DNA from: Betaproteobacteria bacterium HGW-Betaproteobacteria-4
GTDB taxonomy: Bacteria > Pseudomonadota > Gammaproteobacteria > Burkholderiales > Rhodocyclaceae
Length of the DNA stretch: 43,886 nt
Direction: 5' to 3'
Assembly: GCA_002840785.1 (NCBI GenBank)
Contig: PHCH01000048.1
Span: forward strand, 35,013 to 78,898
Shown: positions 34,570 to 41,708 of the stretch, piece by piece
Position numbering within the stretch: position 1 is the stretch's first letter
How the letters are laid out: each line of letters opens with the position of its first letter
Position numbers and translations under genes: made by a program
The notes under the pieces: model-generated
Told to the model about the DNA's origin: nothing
The model's database searches: none
The model's input: the letters and a program-made list of their open reading frames with translations, nothing else

Positions 34570-36059
34570 AGCTTCCGCAATGGCTCATGGCGGGTCGCCC
34601 AGACACCGAAGGGCAGCCCGAAGCCCTGCTTTTTCTTGGTGAGGACTTCGTCGGGCAGGAAGCCGCGCAGTGCTTCCTTGAAGAACCAGCGCAGCTTGGT
34701 CCCCTTCAGCTTGTAATCGACCGGCAAGCGCATGGAAAAAGCGAGCAATTCGCTGTCCAGCATGGGAAAGCCCACGTCGATCCCTGCTAGTCGGGTCGTT
34801 CCCAGAACCTTGGGCAGGTCGGACTCGGCCAGAGTGTAGCGCCAGTCGAAGGCCAGATGCCGGTTGGTGGCACTGCCGGTCTCCGGGCTCGCCCATACCT
34901 CACGCTGCTGGTTGAGGGGGGACTGAAGATCGACCTGTTCGAGAAACGGCTTGGTGAACACCCGCTCGATGCCCAGCCGCTTGATCAGGTTGTACATTTC
35001 GAGGCGATCCGGCATCGGCGTGTTGGCCTGCTCGGTGTAGCTGGCCGCCTTGCGCAACAGCGAGATTCCCGCGGCGCCGGGCATCCCGACAATCGGCTCG
35101 ATCAGGCCCTTGCGGATGAACCCTGGGGCGCATTGATAGAGGTCGAAGATGCGATGCTTGGCGTAGCGGGTATTGCCGCCGAAAAGTTCATCGCCACCAT
35201 CGCCGGCGAGAATGCGTGTGATGCCGTCTTCCTTGGCCATCCTGGCGCAGTAATAGGCCGGCAGTGCCGAAGAGTTACCAAACGGTTGATCGTAGGATCT
35301 GGCGACTTCGGGAATGCTGCGCACCAGATCATCGGGCGTCACATAGTATTCGTGGTGCTCGGTCTTGAAATGGCGGGCCACGAGGCGGGCAAACTCCATT
35401 TCATCGTAGCCTTCGGCTTCGAAGCCGATCGAATAGGTGGCGGCCGGCTTGCCGGTGACCTCGCCGATCATGCCGGCAACAGTCGAGCTATCGGTGCCTC
35501 CGCTGAGGAAGCAGCCAGCCTTGCAGCCATCGAGGTGCCTTGCCGTCGCGTTGTGCAACAGCCCGCGAAACTCATCGCGCAAGGTGTCGAAGAAGGCGCC
35601 CTGGCCCTCCGTAAAGGTCGGTTTCCAGTACGGCTGTATGCTCAGCCTGCCGTTGTCAAAGACGCCGAAATGACCGGGCGGAAGACGCAGAACGTTCTGG
35701 TAGATGGTTCTGGGTGACGGAATGGCATGAAAGTACAGGTAATCGAAAATGGCTTGCGGATCGATGGGCTGAGCGCTACCCGCCAGCTCGTCCGCCCGCG
35801 GCGCCAACTCGATCTTGCCAGCGGAGACCCGATAACACAGGGTACGCACGGCGAAGCGGTCAATCGCGAAGACGATTCGGCCGTCAGGCATGGCAAGGGC
35901 AACCGAAAAGTCACCGGCAACATCGGCCAGCCCTTGTCCTCCAGTACCGTCGACAATCCGCTGCCAGGCTTCGAGTGCTTCCTGACCGGCATCGGTCAAC
36001 AGCTTGCCGTTCGGCAGGCGAGGTGAACCGGAGATGTGTATCAACTGGGGTGCGGCCAT
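34566..36059 (-). CDS. asparagine-synthase-like protein without glutaminase cysteine, truncated
   Basis: The 497-residue protein is read from ATG 36059, where GGAA is well spaced; GTG 36089 is an alternative. The synthase half is intact: FLSGGTDSSTVAG for ATP binding, ILAGDGGDELFGGNTRY, and KKKQGFGLPFGVW near the end. The N-terminal Ntn domain starts MAAPQLIHISGS, so the Cys2 nucleophile of glutaminase is absent, as in beta-lactam synthetase-type relatives that use no glutamine. It should adenylate a carboxylate and join it to an amine. The frame ends early, after HEPLRKL, and the remaining tail lies out of frame at 34569-34495; about 35 residues appear lost between them. It sits in the acyl-carrier operon, which suggests an amide-forming decoration step. 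Confidence 0.85.
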   Translation of the reverse strand: MAAPQLIHISGSPRLPNGKLLTDAGQEALEAWQRIVDGTGGQGLADVAGDFSVALAMPDGRIVFAIDRFAVRTLCYRVSAGKIELAPRADELAGSAQPIDPQAIFDYLYFHAIPSPRTIYQNVLRLPPGHFGVFDNGRLSIQPYWKPTFTEGQGAFFDTLRDEFRGLLHNATARHLDGCKAGCFLSGGTDSSTVAGMIGEVTGKPAATYSIGFEAEGYDEMEFARLVARHFKTEHHEYYVTPDDLVRSIPEVARSYDQPFGNSSALPAYYCARMAKEDGITRILAGDGGDELFGGNTRYAKHRIFDLYQCAPGFIRKGLIEPIVGMPGAAGISLLRKAASYTEQANTPMPDRLEMYNLIKRLGIERVFTKPFLEQVDLQSPLNQQREVWASPETGSATNRHLAFDWRYTLAESDLPKVLGTTRLAGIDVGFPMLDSELLAFSMRLPVDYKLKGTKLRWFFKEALRGFLPDEVLTKKKQGFGLPFGVWATRHEPLRKL

Positions 36060-36114
36060 GGTGTTTTCCAAAATCTGGTTGTTGTTCACGCGGCAGTTAG
36101 CGCGGCAAGGAAGC

Positions 36115-37383
36115 TCAAGGTTTCGGCGAAGTTTGGAAAGCCCCGGGGCTAAGCGGGACGCTGCCTGTACTGCGAGTCGATCGGGGATGCAGGTATTCCT
36201 TGGCCGGGCGCAGATTGACGCCGGGCACTACCGGTGGCTCGACCCCCTTGTTCCGGAGACTGGCATTTTCCTGCAGACGATAGTCTTCGCGCACCGCCTG
36301 AACAAATTGATCCCAGTCGACGTTGTAATTGTTGCGGTAATCCCCGGGACCGGCACTCTCAAGCTTTCCCTTGCCGACCAGAAGATTGTTGACCGCGACA
36401 ACTGTCTGCTGTCCTGACTTCATGCGAAGAAATATCCCGCCCTGCGGACGGTTGTCTACCAAGGTGTTGTTGATCAGGTAGAGCGCGTTGTTCGGCCAGC
36501 GATAACCCTCTGCACCATAGGAAATCAGATGGGGGTTCTCCGTCGTCGAGCTCTGCTGTATCAGGTTGCCGACGATGTAGCCGATCCCGCCGCTTGGCAA
36601 TTCGAGTTCGTAACTGGCACCACCACCGACTTCGTCGGTCAGACGATTATAGAAAATGTGGTTCTCGGCTGCCCTGCTCTTCAGCAGGTGCCCCACCCTG
36701 GCATGATGAAAATAGCTGCCAATGACCGTCAGGCGGGCGATCGTGCCGACATAGAGGTTGTGACTCTGGCCATCGCCATGGCCGTTGTTGCCGAATTCAC
36801 TGTTGATTATTTCAAGTGTGCTGTCCGGATTTCCCCCGGTCAGGATACCGTTCTCGTTGTCGAGAAAACGGCAGTCGCGAACGAACAGGTTGCCTTTTTC
36901 CAGACGAATGCCCGCACCGTTCCGGTCATTGACCTTGGCGCCGATGAAATCGAAACCCTCGACGCTGATGGCACCGCCTCGAAGAACCCAGATTGCTTTG
37001 CCTTCCGCCGACACACCGTCGGCAATCAGACGAACCCTGCCGCCAACTGCCCTGATTTTCAGCTTGGCCTGCATCCAGACAGTGACATCATGCAGGTAAT
37101 CACCGGCATCGACCTCCACGCTATCTCCAGCTTGGGCAACTCGCGATGCTTCACGCAAGGTCTTTATCTCGCGCTGGGGGCCGACCTTGACGACGCGCTG
37201 GATTTCTTTGGGTTCGGTTTCCCTGGCCTGTGCAGGGGCTCCCCCCAGCAGGCCGATAACGGCGATCAGCAACAGGACAAGGATAAAGCTGTTGCCAGCC
37301 GAGACAGACCTTGCCGCATTGCTACCGTACCAGTCTATGTTTGGTCCGTGCACGCCACCAAGAGAATCGGCACCGGTCTTCAT
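36115..37383 (-). CDS. secreted right-handed parallel beta-helix protein
   Basis: The product is about 422 residues from ATG 37383, 4 bases after the ACP stop; an upstream start at 37422 overlaps the ACP gene. A signal peptide or anchor lies near residues 30-52 (FILVLLLIAVIGLLGG, followed by Ala-Pro-Ala-Gln-Ala). The body repeats short Val/Ile/Asn/Gly units such as GAGIRLEKGNLFVRDCRFLDN and NGILTGGN, the pattern of NosD/pectate-lyase-like beta-helices. Similar proteins in EPS loci are polysaccharide lyases, epimerases or matrix-binding proteins. No catalytic set was identified. The C-terminal 80 residues are Pro-rich and unlike the helix. Confidence 0.8.
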   Translation of the reverse strand: MKTGADSLGGVHGPNIDWYGSNAARSVSAGNSFILVLLLIAVIGLLGGAPAQARETEPKEIQRVVKVGPQREIKTLREASRVAQAGDSVEVDAGDYLHDVTVWMQAKLKIRAVGGRVRLIADGVSAEGKAIWVLRGGAISVEGFDFIGAKVNDRNGAGIRLEKGNLFVRDCRFLDNENGILTGGNPDSTLEIINSEFGNNGHGDGQSHNLYVGTIARLTVIGSYFHHARVGHLLKSRAAENHIFYNRLTDEVGGGASYELELPSGGIGYIVGNLIQQSSTTENPHLISYGAEGYRWPNNALYLINNTLVDNRPQGGIFLRMKSGQQTVVAVNNLLVGKGKLESAGPGDYRNNYNVDWDQFVQAVREDYRLQENASLRNKGVEPPVVPGVNLRPAKEYLHPRSTRSTGSVPLSPGAFQTSPKP

Positions 37384-37387
37384 GACG

Positions 37388-37648
37388 CTATGCGTTGTCT
37401 GCAGCCAGCAGGCGTTGAACACAATCGGTCAGCGTGCCGGCGGTTTCAAAGATGGCACCGTCCAGCTGGTCTTCGGGAAATTCGAAGCCGAGTTCTTCCT
37501 CCAGCGCCGCCACCAGCGAAACGATGGCCATGGAGTCAAGCTGGGGCAAGGCTCCGCGCAACTTGGTATCGGCGGTGAATTCGAGCGCACGGCCTTTCAG
37601 GTTGAGTTCCCGGTCGAGAATTTTCAGGATGGTCTGCAGTGTATTCAT
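37388..37648 (-). CDS. acyl carrier protein 2
   Basis: This is an 86-residue acidic helical protein, started at ATG 37648 because AGGA lies 9 bases upstream; a start at 37657 overlaps that site. The phosphopantetheine site is Leu-Pro-Gln-Leu-Asp-Ser39-Met, which fits the Asp-Ser-Leu/Met pattern of carrier proteins. It sits between the GNAT-like and beta-helix genes. It is not the housekeeping AcpP, which has a more acidic sequence and lies beside fab genes. It probably carries an acyl or aminoacyl unit for the polysaccharide. Confidence 0.88.
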   Translation of the reverse strand: MNTLQTILKILDRELNLKGRALEFTADTKLRGALPQLDSMAIVSLVAALEEELGFEFPEDQLDGAIFETAGTLTDCVQRLLAADNA

Positions 37649-37666
37649 CGATGGCATTCCTATAAT

Positions 37667-38515
37667 TTACAGGTCGAGGGCGACCGACTCGGAGTAGAGG
37701 TAGTCGATATCATCGCTAGTCAGCGTGTCTGATTTGAATTGTTTGGTATTGAACCCGGTACGAATTTTGGCAATTCGTGGAACGGCCGGCAGCATGCGGC
37801 GCTCGACATGCGTAGACACCATGCCACGGAGCAGGAAATGCGACTGCAGCGCTGCCAATCCCTGCAGAAAGAGACCGCCGTCGCTGACGTGAAGAATCGA
37901 GGCACATGGCAGTCCCTTGAAGCTACGGCGCTTATAGATGAGGTGACACCAGTGCCCTGGCCGGCCGAGCAGAATCTGGTTCAGCCAGGGAAAGCCAGCA
38001 TGATCGAGCCATTTTTTGGCCAGATCCCCGGAGAAATCCTGGCCGATACGCCCGGGGTCTGTCTCGACCCGCCAACCGAAGCCGGGAATCGGTAGATTCG
38101 GAAGGACGATCACGGCCTCGTCGAGCGGCTGGAATTTGAGGAACTGAAGAGCTCCCGCCACTACCTTGGTTGGAGAAAAATCGGTCAGGTGTATACCTTC
38201 CTGAGCCACCAGGCGCATGGCCAGTTGCATGCTGAATTTGCGGTAGTCGTCGAGCACACACCAACTGGTGATATTGCAAAACCGCTCTGTCCGGCCGCGA
38301 ATCAGGCGATCCGCATAGATTGCGCCGATCCCCCCGACGACGCGCCCTTCATCACGCAACATATAGCCAAAATTGGGCCGCTCGGCGGCCCAATTGGCGG
38401 AAAGGCCTTCAATCCAAGCCTCACTGCTACGCTGATAGCTCATGTGCTGGACGAGGAAATCGGCAAATTCCTGCAGATTTTCTTTGGAAATAGCCTCTAT
38501 GGTCGGTTTTGCCAT
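37667..38515 (-). CDS. GNAT-fold acyltransferase-like protein
   Basis: The product is about 282 residues; ATG 38515 (MAKPTIEAISKENL) is chosen because the longer frame runs into the next gene upstream. It looks like a GNAT domain: EAISKENLQEFADFLVQHMS at the start and GYMLRDEGRVVGGIGAIYAD near 55-72, the strand-turn-strand that precedes acyl-CoA binding in the N-acetyltransferase fold. A long C-terminal region with several conserved-looking Trp and Arg residues is not assigned. It probably uses acyl-ACP or acyl-CoA to acylate an amino sugar. I do not recognise a closer family. Confidence 0.6.
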   Translation of the reverse strand: MAKPTIEAISKENLQEFADFLVQHMSYQRSSEAWIEGLSANWAAERPNFGYMLRDEGRVVGGIGAIYADRLIRGRTERFCNITSWCVLDDYRKFSMQLAMRLVAQEGIHLTDFSPTKVVAGALQFLKFQPLDEAVIVLPNLPIPGFGWRVETDPGRIGQDFSGDLAKKWLDHAGFPWLNQILLGRPGHWCHLIYKRRSFKGLPCASILHVSDGGLFLQGLAALQSHFLLRGMVSTHVERRMLPAVPRIAKIRTGFNTKQFKSDTLTSDDIDYLYSESVALDL

Positions 38516-38522
38516 TGCCAAT

Positions 38523-39410
38523 TCACATTCGCTGAAGGGGAGCCTGTCCATGCTCCGCATGGAGGCCTTGTAGCCAATCGATTCCCCAAACCGCCACCTG
38601 CTCTCGCCACTCTCCGGACGAGAAGGTATGGTCGGCATAGGGCAATTCATGTCGTTCGGTCTGGCGTGCGGCAAGCTGCTCTTTCCAGACGGGCACCCTT
38701 GCGACCAAGTCATCGAACTCCTTGGGCACCAGATCCCGGCCACTCATGACCATCATGATTCTGCCGCGAAAATGTGTCAGGCCTTCCAGCATTCGCTCTG
38801 GTAGCGGCCGCCGATCCATGACAGGTAGCGATGATCCCTTCCCCGAGTTTCCACGCGCCTTGGCGATCATTTTTACGGCAGAACGCATTGAACCGAGGAT
38901 ATCGAACTTCAGGGTGAATACCTTGTTCCAGAACGACCGTTCGGTCAGCCGGTTAAGGTAGTAATGCTTGACGACCGCTCTAGCCTGGCCTTCCTCGGTG
39001 CGCACCCAGGGATTGAGCATCACGATCCCCAGCACTCGCTGATCCTTGTGGGCATAAAACAGCGACGCGGAACAGGCGTTGCATTCCCCCCACAGAACCA
39101 CCCCTTTCAAAGACGGGCATTCCTCATAGAGCCTGTCAATCGCCGCCCGGATATCGTCCTCGGCATTTTCATAGCCAACGTACTCACCGTAACTGTCGCC
39201 CATCCCGCGAAAATCGAATCTGAATACCGGAAATCCCTGCGCCGCAAACTTTCGCGCCCAGAGTAATAGCTGCCGATGGCCGCCGATGCGATATTGAGGT
39301 CCGCCGGCAACCATGACGAGCACCCCCAGTTCGGGATTGCCCTGTGCCTGATGCAGCATGCCAACCAATGGGATGGCGTTACTTTCGAAAACGATCGGTA
39401 TCTCGTTCAT
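38523..39410 (-). CDS. exosortase A system-associated hydrolase 1 (TIGR03100-like)
   Basis: This 295-residue alpha/beta hydrolase starts at ATG 39410, overlapping the stop of hydrolase 2 (ATGA). The fold markers are VMVAGGPQYRIGGHRQ near 33-48, FRFDFRGMGDSYGE near 63-76 and the nucleophile elbow LWGECNACSAS near 106-116, with Cys in place of the usual Ser. A late Asp and His (SGRDLVPKEFDDL and HTFSSGEW) complete the triad. The pair of hydrolases is known from exosortase A loci in many bacteria, where its substrate is unknown. Here it sits between two acyl carrier protein genes, suggesting action on a thioester or ester. Confidence 0.85.
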   Translation of the reverse strand: MNEIPIVFESNAIPLVGMLHQAQGNPELGVLVMVAGGPQYRIGGHRQLLLWARKFAAQGFPVFRFDFRGMGDSYGEYVGYENAEDDIRAAIDRLYEECPSLKGVVLWGECNACSASLFYAHKDQRVLGIVMLNPWVRTEEGQARAVVKHYYLNRLTERSFWNKVFTLKFDILGSMRSAVKMIAKARGNSGKGSSLPVMDRRPLPERMLEGLTHFRGRIMMVMSGRDLVPKEFDDLVARVPVWKEQLAARQTERHELPYADHTFSSGEWREQVAVWGIDWLQGLHAEHGQAPLQRM

Positions 39411-40279
39411 GCTTGCCGCCGCAACGATTGGACCCATTCTGTCGTTTTCTCAACGAGCTCTGGCGAAATATAGCGGTCATAAAGCGCCCAGAACGCTGGT
39501 GCATCATAAGCCGCTGCGTCGACATGCCTGCCAGCCTGTCGCCACCCTTCGACAAGATTTTGGCTGACCGGCGAAATGACTGGTTCTTCGCCGGTCCCTT
39601 TTTCAAACCAGGCCATCGATACCGATTCAGGAGGCATCAAATCGATCAACCTAAGGCCATCGATGCTGTGTGCCAATTCGGGAGCAATTTCATAGCCTGC
39701 CACTTCTATACTCTGACCAGCAGCCAACTGTCCCCGCATTCCCCCGGTCGTTTCCTTCGGGATGTCGGTTCTGTCCATATTGGCAGCTATGCGCATGCGC
39801 ATGAACTGGGTGAGATAGTGCTTCCCGTCAGTAACGGCCTGCCAGGCGACCACAGCCTTCACGTGCGGAAGATTCCGAATGGCTTCAAGCGCCAGAGGAA
39901 CCCCCAGCCGAATGCCAAGAAGCGCCGAGCAACCACCGGCCTGGGTTGCCTCAAGCCATTCGACACATTGTCGAATGTTGTCAATCCAGATGTCCCAGCG
40001 CGCCTCGCCATACTCACCGTCGCTCTCGCCAGTACCGAACAAGTCGACGACCAGTGTTCCAACCCCTGCTTTTGCGAGTGCCTGGGCCTGAATGGTCACC
40101 ATGCTGCGGCAACGATTCATCTCTTCATTGAAGGCTGGAACAACGAGGACATTGCCCCAGCACTCTGCCGCACCCATCGGCTCATGGTAAACACAAAACA
40201 GGCGCCCTTTGCCACAAGGGAGAAAGAACGGCCTCGGTATCGAAGAAACGCTTCCCGACAAAATCACACTCCCCAGCAC
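39407..40279 (-). CDS. exosortase A system-associated hydrolase 2 (TIGR03101-like)
   Basis: This alpha/beta hydrolase-fold protein has 290 residues from GTG 40279; a TTG at 40261 has a better placed GGGGAG and may be the true start. The motifs are VVPAFNEEMNRCRSMV near 46-61, the Asp-Leu-Phe-Gly-Thr-Gly-Glu-Ser-Asp loop and an elbow ALLGIRLGVPLAL with Arg where the catalytic Ser would be. It may therefore be a non-hydrolytic partner or use another residue. It is followed, with a four-base overlap, by hydrolase 1, as in other exosortase A loci. The function is unproven. Confidence 0.82.
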   Translation of the reverse strand: MLGSVILSGSVSSIPRPFFLPCGKGRLFCVYHEPMGAAECWGNVLVVPAFNEEMNRCRSMVTIQAQALAKAGVGTLVVDLFGTGESDGEYGEARWDIWIDNIRQCVEWLEATQAGGCSALLGIRLGVPLALEAIRNLPHVKAVVAWQAVTDGKHYLTQFMRMRIAANMDRTDIPKETTGGMRGQLAAGQSIEVAGYEIAPELAHSIDGLRLIDLMPPESVSMAWFEKGTGEEPVISPVSQNLVEGWRQAGRHVDAAAYDAPAFWALYDRYISPELVEKTTEWVQSLRRQA

Positions 40280-40286
40280 TGGCCAA

Positions 40287-40556
40287 TCAAAGCAAGCCCT
40301 TCTTGCGAAGTACGAACTCTGCCATCCGAGTCAGCGACCCCAGGTTGTCGACATTGATTTCCTCCTGGGCGAGAGGAATCTGGTAAGTCTTTTCATACCA
40401 TGCGATCAGTTCCAGCAAGCCTGTGGAGTCGATAAGGCCGGTCGCAGGAATAATGTCGTCCACCGCCAGTTCCGAAGCATCATCCCCTGTCTGCGCAGCA
40501 ATCTCGACGATCTTTGCCTTGATTTCAGTCTCTATGTTTTCTTTGTTCAATGACAT
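40287..40556 (-). CDS. acyl carrier protein 1
   Basis: This 89-residue acidic protein has the phosphopantetheine site Gly-Leu-Ile-Asp-Ser44-Thr-Gly and a helix-rich layout. It lies 19 bases downstream of the E2 gene and 7 bases before hydrolase 2. The sequence differs clearly from ACP 2 of the same operon, so the two are not a recent duplication. The position after E1 and E2 genes suggests that it accepts the acyl group made by them. Confidence 0.9.
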   Translation of the reverse strand: MSLNKENIETEIKAKIVEIAAQTGDDASELAVDDIIPATGLIDSTGLLELIAWYEKTYQIPLAQEEINVDNLGSLTRMAEFVLRKKGLL

Positions 40557-40575
40557 TTTGTCCGTTTTCCGTACG

Positions 40576-41691
40576 TTAATCTTTCTTTGGCTGTGCCAGC
40601 TTTTTTAGCGCAGCGACGACTTGCCCACCATTCAGCACGCGGTGGTCGTAGCTGGCACCAAGCACCCCTCGCCCACCCTGTCCTGCCGCATGGGCTACCA
40701 TCAGCGCGGTATGTGGCGGAAGTATCGGAATGTGTCGCGTGACCTTCCAGCGTTCCATGCTCGAAAATCCGATGGTGGCACCGGAGGCTTCCGACTCGCG
40801 CAGATTGTGCCCGGCAGCCCGACGCAATACGTCACCCAGCGAATTTACGAAACCCAACTGATCCAGTTCTTGTGCGTTACGTACCACGGCAAGATACAGG
40901 GACTCTCCAGCTTGGATTGTGAACCCGAGATTGACAGAATCGTATTCATAGCGCTTGTTGCCAACGAAGGTGGCGTTCAGTCGCGGGACTTCCCTGGCAA
41001 TTTCGACCAGCCGCGATGCCATCAGGGGCAACAAGGGCGGCATAAGCAAGCCCTTGTCTTCCTGAAAGCGTTTGGCATAGTCCGCCCAATGCGCGAGGTC
41101 ATACTCGATCTCGATATAACCGGGCACAGCAAAATCGCGGTGCCAGGCCACCGTTGCCGCCATGCCCTTCTCTTCCCGGGTAAGATCGACTTGCGATCCG
41201 GAAACTTCCGGCAGGGTTTCGGTGGGGATGCTCGCAGCAGCGACATTGGCACCTTTCTTCGTGCCGACCAATCCATGCTGTGATAGATATCGCTCCACCA
41301 CTTCCACGGTGATCCGGCCATCGACTGCTGGAATCTGCTCCACCTGCAACCCATGCTGAGCCAGCATTATTTTTGCCTTGGCCGTAATTTGCGAAGCGTG
41401 CGATCCGGTTTTTCCGACAGCGTCGGAGGTGATTTCCGGAATAGCTTCTTCCGCGGTTTCACCCAGCCAAAGCATGACACTGCCGACCTTGACGACCTCC
41501 TCGGGTTGGCCAACGAAACCAAGTACATAACCGGCTACAGGCGCCGTAACGTCTAGTACGGCTTTGTCAGTTTCTACCTGGCCGACAATCTGTTCTGCCA
41601 TAACCTTGGCGCCAACGGCCACATCGAAGGCAAGAATCTTTACTTCGTCGTCGTTGTTATTGATGCGTGGTACGTGTATTGGGGTCGCCAT
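40576..41691 (-). CDS. 2-oxo acid dehydrogenase E2 (dihydrolipoyl acyltransferase)
   Basis: The 371-residue protein contains a lipoyl domain at residues 1-80 with Lys43 in VETDKAVLDV, a peripheral-subunit-binding-like segment near 100-135 (ITAKAKIMLAQHGLQVEQI), and a catalytic domain from about 175. The family His is in Asp-His-Arg-Val-Leu-Asn-Gly-Gly near the end; the usual Asp of DHRVxDG is Asn here. It moves an acyl group from its lipoyl arm to CoA or, given the context, possibly to an acyl carrier protein. The start is 18 bases from the E1 stop. No E3 gene is nearby. Confidence 0.92.
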   Translation of the reverse strand: MATPIHVPRINNNDDEVKILAFDVAVGAKVMAEQIVGQVETDKAVLDVTAPVAGYVLGFVGQPEEVVKVGSVMLWLGETAEEAIPEITSDAVGKTGSHASQITAKAKIMLAQHGLQVEQIPAVDGRITVEVVERYLSQHGLVGTKKGANVAAASIPTETLPEVSGSQVDLTREEKGMAATVAWHRDFAVPGYIEIEYDLAHWADYAKRFQEDKGLLMPPLLPLMASRLVEIAREVPRLNATFVGNKRYEYDSVNLGFTIQAGESLYLAVVRNAQELDQLGFVNSLGDVLRRAAGHNLRESEASGATIGFSSMERWKVTRHIPILPPHTALMVAHAAGQGGRGVLGASYDHRVLNGGQVVAALKKLAQPKKD

Positions 41692-41708
41692 CTATCGATT
41701 TCCGATCA

